Below are positions 11,776 through 41,699 of a stretch of 64,000 nt of DNA, one piece after another. The notes beneath the pieces are model-generated. The model did not search any database, had not been told where the DNA came from, and saw only the letters and a program-made list of their open reading frames with translations. Each line of letters starts with the position of its first letter. Position 1 is the first letter of the stretch. The DNA comes from Ophiura sarsii (taxonomy: Eukaryota > Echinodermata > Ophiuroidea > Amphilepidida > Ophiuridae): assembly GCA_035610835.1 (NCBI GenBank), contig CM069449.1:58766183-58830182 (forward strand), given 5' to 3'. The translations under genes and the position numbers were made by a program.

Positions 11776-12361
11776 GTGAGTAATTAGTTATAGGGTGGCA
11801 TCAGAATTTTCCTTTTGTAAAAGAAATTCCGCTTATTTTTGGGTCCAAATTTCTGCACTTTCTTTTCATATCCGCCTGTTTTTGGCCTTTTTTAGCCCGA
11901 TTTCACGCACGTTTTCAGGGGGGGGTTTCAGTTTTTTCATTCTCATGCCTGTATAGGTTTGTAGTACAACTCAGTGTAGGGGTGCTCGTGGGTTTATAGA
12001 ATCACACAAAATAGAGGACCTGCCAGTCAGGGAGGCAGGGCAAAACATCGAGTCAGTTGAAGAGCTCGTACAAACATTTAAAATATTAGGTGACATTGTA
12101 AGGTGGATGTTCCGATAACTTCAGTTTTTTTTGCCAATCAACATATTTTAATATCAGAAGAAACCCCATATTTTGCTCATTATTTCTGTAAAATGTTTGG
12201 CCCAAGATATGTTCCAGTTAGACATTATAGGCCAAAATGCAGTGAATTACTGCCAAACTTTGTTAACCACCCGGTCTAGTGGCATCCCCGATCAGTATAA
12301 CATTAGTATCTAGGTGTAAAGTTATCATAAAACTGTTTGTTATTCTTTTTTCATTCTCCAG
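11776..12361 (+). other. ETFB 3'UTR intron
   Basis: Donor CAG|GTGAGT 6 nt after the stop codon; acceptor TTCATTCTCCAG at 12350-12361 after a clear pyrimidine tract. A stop this close to the junction should not trigger NMD. The intron contains the duplicate exon at 12000-12118. Confidence 0.7.
12000..12118 (+). pseudogene. Diverged duplicate of ETFB terminal exon 3' half
   Basis: After an acceptor-like TTTATAG (ends 11999), the frame reads KIEDLPVREAGQNIESVEEL and continues to TAA at 12116-12118 without interruption. It aligns with [20 protein letters not shown] of exon 5. Over the first 21 codons about 11 differences are synonymous and 5 change an amino acid, a pattern of past protein-level constraint. 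It lies inside the 3'UTR intron. In its own frame two bases precede the first full codon, so splicing from phase-0 exon 4 would not keep this frame. It is either a fossil exon or part of an old partial gene duplication. Confidence 0.7.
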
Positions 12362-13500
12362 GACCAAACTCATGGAGCATACTTCTAGGTCGAATGAAAT
12401 ATAGGTGGATTGATTAACAAATTGGGTGTGATTGGAAATGGACTGTGACTGATATCATCACAGGTACAACTTGATATCAGAAGACAAGACTGGATTACCA
12501 CAATAACTGTCTTAAATCCCTTGGCAAATCAACCTGGACATTGTATAATAACGTCAGCTCAGGACTTGTTTAACCCCCTGCCTATCTAACAGTGTTTGTG
12601 ATTGGTCAATAACAACAAAATGTACTCACTTGAATAGCCAATTAAAAGACAGCTTCTAATGATTTCACTGTATAAATCGCTATCAAGGATACAACCATTC
12701 TAACGATGTCTCTGATTGGTGCAACAAATGGTGTCTCCATCTTTCTGGCCAATCACCAGGTAGTTCTTAAGGGGTTAAATGAAGGCAGTAATCACTAATA
12801 CCAACACATGCCATTGCCCTTGTTGTGCAATGGGATTCCCATAAGGACTTGCATGAATACGCCGTGTCAATCTATACTTCATTGCTCCTCAAATCTGAAG
12901 GTGACGTCCGAGCGTGATCCAGTGATGAGACTTGGTATTTATGAGAGTGGTCATGTGCGTCATTGTTGGAACACTAAACGCTGAACGCTAATATCGTTGT
13001 AGCATCATCCAAGCGGCACAATTCCTTCCCATTGAAAAGCAAACCCAGCAATTACGCAGAGCTCTGTGGTGTTATATGCGAGTAACAGGATTTGGTTTTT
13101 CATCACACGTGTCATCAGGTGTTGGGTTAATAGAATCGATCTGCTCAGAAGTTATAGGTTCATAATTTAGGTGAGATGAAGTGAGCACTATGATTAATTC
13201 AATGAATTTGAAAGGAATGATTGAACATTTTCTGGATGAGGGACGAAATTGGCATAGTGCATTGGTGATATAATATAATTTGCCTATCATTGCATTAGTA
13301 GCCACGTGAAAAGTGTGTGTTATAATTATTATGCCCCTCAAAATTGAATACACTTATTTGACATGAGTAGTTGGTTTTGATTTTAAAGCTTCAAATTAAA
13401 TATGATTTTCTCAAACTGGCAATATTATGAAATAAAAAGGTTAACATTTTAAGATGTAAATTTGGACCGATTAATGGTTTGTTGAATAAAGGTGAACTGC
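12362..13500 (+). other. ETFB: ETFB 3'UTR terminal exon and polyadenylation region
   Basis: Begins at GACCAAACTC after the 3'UTR acceptor. No ORF. AATAAA occurs at 13431-13436 and 13485-13490, which would place cleavage near 13450-13515. The exon extent is inferred from these signals, not from transcript data. Confidence 0.5.
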
Positions 13501-13589
13501 TATTTCGTTAACAGGGTCAGTTATATGTTGTTGTATGATGTGCTTCTTGTTTTAAGAAAATTGACTTGGCCCCAAACCCAAAGCAAGGA

Positions 13590-13788
13590 TTTTCTTAGTT
13601 TTGGCGAAGCCACCTTACAACAGCGAATGAATTCAGAAGTATGTGGCTGCGCATGAAGGCAACTAGTGCACTGTGCATAATATGTGTGGCGCTTACATGC
13701 GTCCAATACCAGGTATGTGTGGCCATAATAGCGTGCAGAGAGATAACAACCGAATATTTCTCGCCAATTTGGAACTGATTAAACCATA
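13590..13788 (-). mobile_element. TA-flanked MITE family M1, copy A
   Basis: Reverse-strand relative of the 16881-17096 copy. Its right end TCGCCAATTTGGAACTGATTAAACCAT matches the family TIR (given in two parts: TCGCCAATTTGGAACTG and ATTAAACCAT). The middle shares TTGCCTTCATGCG in reverse complement. The other TIR is degraded. Confidence 0.65.
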
Positions 13789-13844
13789 ATCTGGCATTTT
13801 CACTTACTGTTAATTTGATATTTGTTGTTGCACACCATCTATTA

Positions 13845-13912
13845 TATGCGACCAGTGACTTCAAAAAGGACATGTTTGTTGGCAAACACAGTTTTGAATT
13901 AGAGGCCAATAT
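13845..13912 (+). repeat. Dispersed repeat R2, copy 1 (second copy 20178-20250)
   Basis: GACTTCAAAAAGGACATGTT, GGCAAACACAGTTTTGA and AGAGGCCAATATATT recur in order at about 20178-20250 with few changes. Function and full extent unknown. Confidence 0.6.
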
Positions 13913-13949
13913 ATTATTTTATTAAAAATAGTTTAGAAATATCAAAAAT

Positions 13950-15135
13950 CATTTAAAAAAAAGATATATTCATATTGTGTTTCATACCAATGAAAAGCTT
14001 ATATTCCTTTCCAATGATTGATACCTCATTCGTAGCAACTCTGTTTCAGTGCTTAGCCACCTGCTTGTGAATGTTGGGGGCTCTCATTCGAAATGTGCCA
14101 AATCCACGACTATTTCTAGCTCAAAAGAACAGCTCTTCAATGAAGAGTTACAATGACAGCTACATTGTGAAACGCTGTTTAAAAGGTTTAAACAACTGGC
14201 GTTGTTCAAGTACCCTGCTTAGACGAATGTTTAAATACTCAAAACTTGTTTAAGTAGGTTATTTGAAGAACCCTGTTGTTTTAAAACTGATTGTTAAACA
14301 TCATTTTTTGCTGTGTTGTAGAAAGAGATACTCTATTGACTTGTGAGGACAAATACCGTAAAACGGGGTGAATAGGGACAAAAATGGGAACAGTTTTTTA
14401 AATGTCACCCGGCCAGTTTGTGTACCGTAAAACATGGTGAATAGGGACATGGGGGCACCGGGACATGGGGCACCCCATGTCCCTATTCACCCTGTTTTAC
14501 AGTACTGATGATTTTGGCATTCAGATTGAGACCTCCCCATATTCTCAAGCAAGTGGCTGAGCTCTGAAACAATTACATGCTACAAATTTTGATTCGCTGG
14601 AAAGATGAACACATTAGCTTTCAATTGATATGCAACACAATATGAACATGTCCCTGGGATCAACCACGTGCTTGAGAATAAGGGGAGTTCTCAATCTGAA
14701 TGTGCCAGAATCATCGCTATTTTGTCCACAAAAGTCAAAGGAACATCTCTCTACAACACAGCAAAAATGTTGTTTAACAGTTTTAAACAACGAGGGTTCT
14801 TCAACAAGTACCCTGCTTAACAAGTTTTGCGTATTTAAACATTCTTTTGAGCAGGATATTTGAACAGCAGTCGTTAAAAAAATGTAAACAACGTTTTTGC
14901 ACTGTAGCTCTCGATGTAACAGTTCATTGAACATAATTATAACAGAGTTGTTCTTTTGAGCACGAAATAGTGGTGAATTTGGCACATTTTGAATGAAACC
15001 TCACCACATTCACAAGCAGGTGGCTATAGCACTGAAACAGGCGATTGCTACGAATGAGGTATCGTTGGAAAAAGGAACACATTAGCTTTTTATTGATATG
15101 AAACACAATATGAATATATCACAAAATATTTGAAA
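13950..15135. mobile_element. Compound foldback repeat, two palindromic copies
   Basis: The stretch from CATATTGTGTTTCATA (about 13973) to TAGCCACCTGCTTGTGAATG (about 14074) reappears inverted near 14535-14645 and again inverted near 15005-15120 (CACAAGCAGGTGGCTA, CTACGAATGAGGTATCG). A middle section with GTACCCTGCTTA and TGTTTAAATAC-type words occurs at about 14205-14265 and 14800-14865 in the same orientation. Two adjacent foldback elements of one family explain this. Open frames in it (such as 14614-14985 on the - strand) are shadows of repeat sequence. Confidence 0.6.
14356..14502. mobile_element. Small MITE nested in the foldback repeat
   Basis: Left end CCGTAAAACGGGGTGAATAG, right end reverse complement CTGTAAAACAGGGTGAATAG, flanked by TA at 14354-14355 and 14503-14504. 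An internal copy of the terminus (CCGTAAAACATGGTGAATAG, about 14426) makes a second, nested hairpin with CCCCATGTCCCTATTCACC. The insertion splits the host foldback. Confidence 0.75.
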
Positions 15136-15194
15136 ACTTGGCGATTGAAAACAAATTTCTGAACTTTTTTTGAGCAGTTTAGAATAAAACATCA

Positions 15195-15420
15195 TACTTA
15201 CCATGAAAACGAATCAAAACTGCCATCTCTCAACATGCATTTTTTTTAAATCGCGGCAATCAAAAGGCCCTGGTATCAATGAAGTCATAGTTAAACAATG
15301 TACTTGCGCAAATTTGAGCACCAATCACCATGAAGTCATTGATACCAGGTCTTGTGCTCACTGCGAAATTAAAAAATTTGTTGAGAGATGGCAATTTCTT
15401 AATCGCTTTCATGATAGGTA
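15195..15420. repeat. Palindromic element (~95-bp arms)
   Basis: CTGCCATCTCTCAACA (15222) through CCTGGTATCAATGAAGTCAT (15270) recurs inverted as ATGAAGTCATTGATACCAGG (15330) through TGTTGAGAGATGGCA (15379). The ends also match inverted (ACCATGAAAACGA versus TCGCTTTCATGAT). No TSD resolved. Confidence 0.7.
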
Positions 15421-15549
15421 TTTTTTGGGCTCTATCATTATTTTTCTAACATATACGGTAATGCACAATATTGTGCTTGCTTGGACACCTCCATTTATAG
15501 AATATCTTAGTTCAAATGTTGCTGTATTGATACACATACATTTGTTGTT

Positions 15550-15756
15550 ACAGATATCAGAAATGTTCGGTTTGTATCTCTCTGCGCGCAAAAGAAATCC
15601 AAGTGTATGAGTGTCATTACGACCACAAACATGGTTTTAGGCGCATACACGAATATGATGCACTGTGCGCTTATTACTTGCACTTGTTACTTGCATCCTT
15701 CTGTATTCATTCACTACTGTAAGAAGGCTTCGCCAATTTGGAACTGATCAAACTAT
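15550..15756 (+). mobile_element. TA-flanked MITE family M1, copy B
   Basis: Right end GGCTTCGCCAATTTGGAACT followed by GATCAAACTA matches family M1. The internal CTTCTGTATTCATTCACT and ATCTCTCTGCGCGCAAAAG match the 16881 copy. The left TIR is not recognisable. Confidence 0.65.
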
Positions 15757-16082
15757 ACAAGTTTTCTATGTAGAGTATGGCTTCAAATAAAAGCTTCAAA
15801 TATAGAGAAGAGAATGGCTTCAAATGTGTACTGTCACGACTGCAGCAGTTGTTGGTAAAATGCATTTTGAGATATTGATATAATTAGGCATGGAAAAAAG
15901 AAATAAAATAAAGACAATATTACAGTATTTTTTCTTCCCAAAATTAGAGCAGTATCCAAAGTTGTCATTTTGAAGCATTCATAAAGCTCCTTTTGTAGGT
16001 ATTTAAGATCTCATTTTCTTTTAGAGACAACTGCACCCTTTTGCAGCAGCTGTACACAAATAGTTTTTTTTCCTTCAAAATA

Positions 16083-16643
16083 CAGTCATCAAAAAAAGTA
16101 ACTATACATGTAATAAATGGGCTTCTAACTCTATAAATATATATTCTACCTAAATATATTAGATTATAAAGTTGTTAAAGAATTCATCTTCTTTAATATG
16201 AGATATTCAAAGCTAAGATCAGATGATTATTGAGGAAGTGACACTCCAAAATGTAAGGTGAAGTCAGATTTTCATTTTCACATTTTTATTTTCTACACAC
16301 GGACCCATCTATGGGTACATTATCGATTACCGGTAGTGCAATTGGGAGATAACTGCGCAGGTTGGACAGTTGGCCGCATTGTTCCGATGGATCAATACGC
16401 TACACACACGCTCCCTTTCATATTCTCCCCCGTGTTGAAATGTGAAAATGAAATTGTGACTTTACCTTACATTTTGGATTGTCACTTCTTCAATATTCAA
16501 CCTATCCTAGCGTGCAATATCTCATATGAAAGAAGATAAATTTCTCAACAACTTTAAATATAGTTTAATATTTTTAGATAGGATATATATTTCTAGAGTT
16601 AAAAGCCCATTTATTACCTGTATAATTACTTTTTTGATGACTG
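16083..16643. mobile_element. Tc1/mariner-type MITE with ~210-bp inverted repeats
   Basis: Begins CAGTCATCAAAAAAAGTA and ends TACTTTTTTGATGACTG, flanked by TA (16081-16082, 16644-16645). Inverted similarity runs about 210 bp inward on each side (ATGTAATAAATGGGCTT, AATATGAGATATT, CCAAAATGTAAGGT and partners), leaving a unique centre of about 120 bp. No transposase. CAGT ends and TA duplication are typical of Tc1/mariner. Confidence 0.88.
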
Positions 16644-16880
16644 TAGTTCATTTAACTTGCTAATTATAACTTTTCACAAGAACATGTTCATAATTATTTG
16701 ACTTTTGAAGAGATTTAAATGTTTGCCTGGACATTATTATTTCGCTTGCTGTGAAGGGTTTCTCATTTGTTATAATGTGGCATCATCCACAGGGTCACTA
16801 TTTGTATTGAATAATTATAGAATGAACCTTGCACCTACTAACCATACACTAAATGGAATAAAAGTGCATGGTGAGAGCTA

Positions 16881-17096
16881 TAGTTTGATCAGTTCCAATT
16901 TGGCGAGAAATGTGTTTTTTATCTCTCCGCCCGCAAAAGTAATCCAAGCTTGGGCCTGCAATTATGGCCACACGCACGCGGTAGTGGATGCACACACACG
17001 CATATGGTGCGCTAGTTGCCTTCATGCGTGCTTGCGTCCTTCTGTATTGATTCACTGCTGTAAGGCGGCTTCGCCAATTTGAAACTGATTAAACTA
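16881..17096 (+). mobile_element. TA-flanked MITE family M1, best copy (C)
   Basis: TIRs TAGTTTGATCAGTTCCAATT (left) and AATTTGAAACTGATTAAACTA (right; 20 of the 21 bases align inverted), flanked by TA at 16879-16880 and 17097-17098. Interior 216 bp, CpG/TG-rich, no ORF of note. Other copies: 13590-13788, 15550-15756, 28958-29177, and a possible remnant near 53395-53420. Confidence 0.8.
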
Positions 17097-17667
17097 TAGG
17101 TGTGTAACTATATTCTGTAACTGCAATTTTTACCATACAAATATTGCAGAGTTAAGCCAAGAGTAACTGGACACACTTTATGCAAACACAAATAGATTCA
17201 ACACAAAAAATGGGATCATCACATTTTATTTCCAACTTAACTGAACAATAAGGCTGACTGACATATTGTTACAATATTTTGCAGAACCTGAAAATGGGAA
17301 TGGTTTTTTCATGAGGATTTATGTGAGTATTATATTTTGTTCATCAAAGAATTTCAAATGACAGATTTTTTTAAATATAAACCAAATCTGTCTTTGGGGG
17401 AAATGTAGGCCCACGGTATCCAGTCACCTATTTCGCACCATCATGAGCAGTAAATATTTCCCACACAATCTTATTTGATGGCTCCAATAAATGGAGCACG
17501 CTATTAGATAGTTGTGATATTCTGTGCTATTTAGTCATTGTAGGTACAATAATTTATGTTAGATTTTAATAGCAGAAAGTAACAGGTAATTCCAACAAAA
17601 TCAGAGATCTATATCACAAAAGGGGACCACTGTCACTAAGTGGATTAAATATTAAAGTTACTATATA

Positions 17668-18322
17668 GGCCTTGCCTTTTTACAAATAGAGGAAAGTGTG
17701 GGTAAAAGCTCGCTCCTTTTTTCTATTGTTAAAAGGTATGAAGAAGGAGGATCTGAGATTGACACCCCGCTGATAAGAGCCAGGTTTTATATGATGGGCA
17801 ATGATGCAAATCAGATGTCTGTATTGTTAGTGCCTAAGGCCAATTTTTTTTTGTTATGTTGTCCTCCACAACTTTCAGAGAGGAGGGGCGGGCGGGCGGG
17901 CGGGCGGATTTTTTCTTTTACCAGCGGAAGCTCAAAGTTCAGTCAACAAGAAGTTTAAATCACTCTAAGAGTCGCACATATGTTATAAACACTTAATTCA
18001 ATATTCAATGTAATTTAAACTGTTTAAAAAAAAATCTGAAAAAATCAAAACAAATCTGAGCGGCCCTAAATCTGACGGGCGGTCGAGGACAACATAACAA
18101 TTTTTTGTTGTTGGCCTAATTGTAAAATACAACTAGCCACTTGAAATGGTTGGGTTTGACACTTTTAGAGAAGGATACAATGGGTAGTTTAACTTGAATG
18201 GTTACCTATATTGTTTTTGACATTTTATGACCGAGGAAAGCTTGGGATTAAAAAGGAGCGCATTTCCTCACTCTTTCCCCAAGCTTTCCATGCTCTTTCC
18301 TCTATTTGTAAAAAAGCAAGGC
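17668..18322. mobile_element. Inverted-repeat element (655 bp)
   Basis: GGCCTTGCCTTTTTACAAAT then AGAGGAAAG at the left matches inverted CTTTCCTCT then ATTTGTAAAAAAGCAAGGCC at the right. An inner pair (TGTTATGTTGTCCTC near 17862, GAGGACAACATAACA near 18085) continues the foldback. The centre has a GGCG tandem run at 17886-17908. No transposase. TSD not clear. Confidence 0.75.
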
Positions 18323-18789
18323 CCCTAAATGAAATTCTGATTTGCTTTGCTTTGCATTGGAGCTACACTTGACAAATCCTGCAAAAATTCCAAAAAGAGA
18401 GTGTGTCATAGTTTCACAGTCAAATTCAAAAACATTATAATTTAAACAAATTACTATCGACCGTTTATCGTTCACATCTTTTTGTTCGACCAATACAGTA
18501 TTTGGTTGGCACCTCACTTACTAATTATGACTAAACATGACAAATAGTAACATACTTTTTAAAGAATCCAGCGATAGATACAGTACCACACCTCAATGCC
18601 ATTCCATGCCTTATTAGATTTTTCAGTTGGACAGGCGACCCTATAAACTTTGGCCTCTGAGGACCCTCCTACCCTATGTTACATTCAGGGCTGTCACCAG
18701 ACTAATCTGAGTGCCGGCTAAATTTTTAAAAACACACAAAAATCAGCAGATAAAAGCACGAGGTCAGGAGGTCATAATGCATCGCCAAC

Positions 18790-18955
18790 GTGCAGTGGAT
18801 CATGGCATGGGATCCAGAGGCCTTCTTAATGTCTTTTTAGTGTTTTTTAATGCACTTTGAGGTTTCCTGCCACATAATTTCTTGTTTTATGAGGCAGTTT
18901 AATGATTTTATCCACAAATTGTAAAAAAATTTAAAAAAATTAAGAGTGCCAGTCG
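18790..18955 (+). repeat. Dispersed ~170-bp repeat, copy 2
   Basis: Matches the ETFB intron repeat at 11328-11505: GTGCAGTGGATCATGGCATG, GAGGCCTTCTTAAT, CTGCCACATAATTTCTTG and TGAGGCAGTTTAATGATT, ending in an A/T-rich tail. Confidence 0.75.
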
Positions 18956-19095
18956 GCCGAGGTCTGTGCTGGTCGGTGCCGATCAGCGTAGTGACAGCTC
19001 TGGTTACATTTACATGTAGGGGCTGCTCAGTTTGAATATGACCTCAATTGTTTCAATTTAGACTCATCTTCTGAGGTGACATTTACAAACAAATT

Positions 19096-19101
19096 TTTAT
19101 T
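19096..19101 (-). terminator. PSMC4 polyadenylation signal
   Basis: TTTATT on the + strand is AATAAA on the - strand, about 20 nt after the PSMC4 stop. This gives a very short 3'UTR. A later signal could also be used. Confidence 0.55.
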
Positions 19102-19119
19102 TTTATATTTTGGTAAAGT

Positions 19120-38312
<19,193 letters not shown>

Positions 38313-38612
38313 TTTGCTGTTTCATGCTACAAAAAAATAATGGTGTCAAAGGTCAACCCGCTCAGTGTTTCTACTTCTGTATACCATTTGACGTTTATGT
38401 TCTAGTTATAAACGATATCTACGCTTTACTTTTATATTTGCAAAAAAGAAACCATTTGAAATATCAGATGCCAAGTTCTTAGATGAACTATCATGTCATC
38501 ATGATGTTTTTTTACCAACGAATAGAATATTTTTAAACTTTACTCTAGCAACACTTCAAGAGACAGGCGGTGGTGGATGGAACAGTCCGTGTAGATATTT
38601 TAACATTGATTT

Positions 38613-38782
38613 AAGGGAGTGTTCAGAAATACTTTGGTGTGAGGGGGCGGGGGGGGGGGGGGGGGGGGAACTGAAATGTTTCGGTGTCGAAACTTTTTTG
38701 ACCCCCCTTTACATATTGCAAAACTTTTTTGACCCCCCCCCCCCCCCTCCCCCTCATTTTGTCCAGCTCTGAACTCTCCCTA
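38613..38782. mobile_element. Small inverted-repeat element with G/C runs upstream of PSMC4
   Basis: AAGGGAGTGTTCAGA at the left and TCTGAACTCTCCCTAA at the right form short TIRs. Inside are a G run (about 38650-38668), two AACTTTTTTGACCCCCC copies and a C run. It lies about 300 bp upstream of the PSMC4 start. Confidence 0.6.
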
Positions 38783-38889
38783 ATGATGATAGAATATGTA
38801 ATCTTTGGCTTTGCAGCTATAAATATAATATAGTGGGTGATGAATTCCACTTCATCTTTGAATGTGAATAACACTAGTTGACAAGAAAT

Positions 38890-40100
38890 TTACCTCATTG
38901 CATAGTTTAATCAAAATGTATGATGTCTTCACGTCAAAGGATTCTAAGCGCATAATTAACCTTAATAAATGTATAAAAAAGTGTTAACACTACTATGAAT
39001 GTAGGCTCTTATTATATCCTCTCTTCTTCATCTCTAGCTCTTGTTTTTTAAAATCTCTACTTTCACGAAACATCTTTCATTTCTTTTAAGACTTTTATAC
39101 TTATTTTTCTTCTCTTAGTTCTAACTAATCTCTACTTTCTCTATCTTTCATTTCTTTTTCGTATTTCAATTAGTCTGGTATTCAATGAAATGTTATTATG
39201 AATTGTTTTTCTTCATTTCAATTCTGATATGTGTTTATTCTTTTCCAGACACTAGTCGTAAATTTAGGATAGTACATGTACTATGTTTAAGCCTTTATTT
39301 CCCCCATATTATGGGGACGGAAGGTGTCAATAAATAAAAGTTCAAGTTTCTAGATCCGTATAGAAATGGCAATCCATACGTACGTAGTATGAGGTATGTT
39401 TTTATTTTGTGGGTTCTTATTTTATTTTTTGGTAATGTTTTTTTTTCTTCTTTCTTCTAGTTCTCACTGGTCAATGGGTCAGTTCCAAAAAAATGCAATT
39501 ACCTTAACGCGGACCGTACATCCACGACGACTGACCGTGCACCGTTATTTTTGGGGCGGGGGGGGGGGGGGGGAGGTCTTAAATTTGTATATAGTATTAA
39601 GTATAACATTTGTATGCATGCATCGAAAAGAGTGCGGGCAAGAAAAAAATATTGCTGTAAAATGCGCGCAAAGCGCGCGAAATACCGTTTTTTTTGTAAA
39701 AATTGCCTGAAATAAGATTAATTTGTTCTGAATTAGACATTTCAGCACAAAATTTAAGCTAATATTAATAAGTACCCAGCCAACATTTATGCATCACCCA
39801 AATGGGCCAATAGGCCCTATATGGGCCGCCTCACACAAGGGACCATTATGGCCAATTTAAGGAAAGAGGCCATTGAATCCAATGTGTGATTTGCCAATAT
39901 TATCAGGGTTTTACATGGGCTTGCCTTATATGGGCAGCCTATTATAGTGGTTAATTGATAATTGAAATACTTTACAAACACACGCGAATATGACTAGCAA
40001 TTGGAAGAACAATTCAATCATTTGGCTTTTTATCCAATGAAACCCGGGTCAATTCTGTGCACGACCGCGGGCTTTATGTGCATTTGGTTTATCACGATCC
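38890..40100. other. Intergenic; no gene recognised
   Basis: AT-rich, with a G run at about 39557-39573 producing spurious frames. No repeat borders or family matches found. Confidence 0.5.
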
Positions 40101-40392
40101 ATACACGCTCTCGCAGGTTTTCTCCGGGCTCTCCGGTTTCCTCCTGCTTTCAAAATATGTGATCAGTTGTTTCGGTTATCAAAAACTTCCTTGACCCAAA
40201 GGTATTTGGGGAGCTGCATTGAAAAATGGTGGATGTTACAATCTAACTGCGGATAGGTTTGCGCTAGAAATTGGCAGCACCCTAGTTGATGCGACATGAT
40301 TCTGATGATTCACCAGCAGCAAAATCACAGCGCTTTGAGCCATTTGGAAAAGGCGCTATATAAATACTGATTATTATTATTATTATTATTAT
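40100..40392 (+). mobile_element. Retroposon 3' end with ATT microsatellite tail
   Basis: TTCTCCGGGCTCTCCGGTTT, AGCGCTTTGAGCCATTTGGA and GGCGCTATATAAATACTGAT, then an ATT run (40371-40393). This GCGCTATATAAAT-(ATT)n ending is a recurrent retroposon 3' end in marine deuterostome genomes (from memory). Body class not determined. Confidence 0.5.
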
Positions 40393-40606
40393 TAACATTC
40401 TCCTAGAATTGATAAGTGATATTAATAGTAAGTTAATAGAATAGATAAGTGATGATATTAATAGTAAGTGTATAAAAAACACTAAGATAATAATGAATTG
40501 ATTAGATTAAGATTTGACCTGTCGCCTTCGTTGAGTGAAATAAGGCGTATCATTTCATATCCTGAACAAATATACTTTTTCTACCTTTATAGGCCTATAT
40601 GTCTTC

Positions 40607-40816
40607 TCTCTTAAATCAGAAGATTGACAAGTCAATCTTAAAGATTGTGCTTAGGGAAAGATCTTAAAAGATTGAAAATATTCAATCTAATAGAGTGAAG
40701 TTTCAATATATCGGATTGAAACTTCACTCTATTAGATTGAACATTTTCAATCTTTTAAGATCTTTCCCTAAGCACAATCTTTAAGATTGACTTGTCAATC
40801 TTTTGATTTAAAAGAG
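40607..40816. repeat. Near-perfect 100-bp-arm hairpin
   Basis: The arm from CTCTTAAATCAGAAGATTG to GAGTGAAGTTTCAAT is repeated inverted from ATTGAAACTTCACTC to CAATCTTTTGATTTAAAAGAG (one base over the arm) with a loop of about 7-9 nt (ATATCGG). Only about 3 mismatches or indels. The smaller palindrome AGATTGACAAGTCAATCT is nested in the arms. No ORF. Confidence 0.9.
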
Positions 40817-41385
40817 TTGGATTATTTAAGAAAACAAGCACCACGTGACGTTTGAAATCATCCTTGGAGCACAAATGAATTGTTTTGATTTTGGCTGAAA
40901 GGAAAATTCAAAGATATTGAATTGGTTTTGGTTCAAAACTGAACAAAATAAAACTGACTTGTTATCAAAGTGGTTATAAGGTATAGGTCCGCAGATGACA
41001 ATTTATAGACACAATGTGACCAACCTGTACTGCGTTATAATAACATCGGTAAATACCGTAGATTTATCTGTGGTTGGTAAGTACCCATTTAAAATTCCAA
41101 TTCCAATCATAAATTATTAACATAATTATTTTAACAATTCACAAAATGTTTCATCATAAAAAAACCCGTTCTTTTTAGAGACCATATTGTCTCGTTGATC
41201 GTGTAAAGTCTAGTTTTGCGTTGTTGTTTTATTGTAATGGGCCGAGTGCTTTCGAGACTAATAATATGAACCTTTTGCTCGCCTTCCTATATCTCCGTTT
41301 CTTATTTGATTTGCTTTCTTTAAGCCACAAATTTACCTGAAAACCGCAAATTTAACTAGAACATCGCATTTGAAATTTGGCCGTA

Positions 41386-41677
41386 CACTCTTATTCTAGA
41401 TTAGTCAAATTTGACACGGAAATGGTCAAATCTGACACCGAAAATTAGTCCGCGGGGAAACTACAACTTATTGGTCAAAAGAACACGGAAAAATGTGTCA
41501 CTTTTTGACACTGAAGTGTGTCAAATGTAACTAATATCCGGGTCAAAATGATCATTTTATTTGTTAAATCTGAATCGGAATACTATTCGCATAACGACCA
41601 ATAAATTGATCAGTGTAACACAAACATGTGTCAAAAAGAAATGGCACGGACAATTTGACTAATCAAGAATAAGAGTG
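41386..41677. mobile_element. MITE with ~28-bp TIR
   Basis: CACTCTTATTCTAGATTAGT then CAAATTTG at left; inverted CAATTTGACTAATCAAGAAT then AAGAGTG at right. Interior rich in GTGTCAAA/TTTGACAC words. TSD not clear (left CGTA, right AACG). Confidence 0.75.
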
Positions 41678-41699
41678 AACGTCTAGTGAGTACGATTAC

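Noticed and set aside
15203..15610. 135-aa + frame
   Set aside because: Runs through a palindromic repeat and into MITE copy B; no protein features.
40371..40393. ATT run considered as an independent microsatellite locus
   Set aside because: It is the tail of the retroposon 3' end and is described there.
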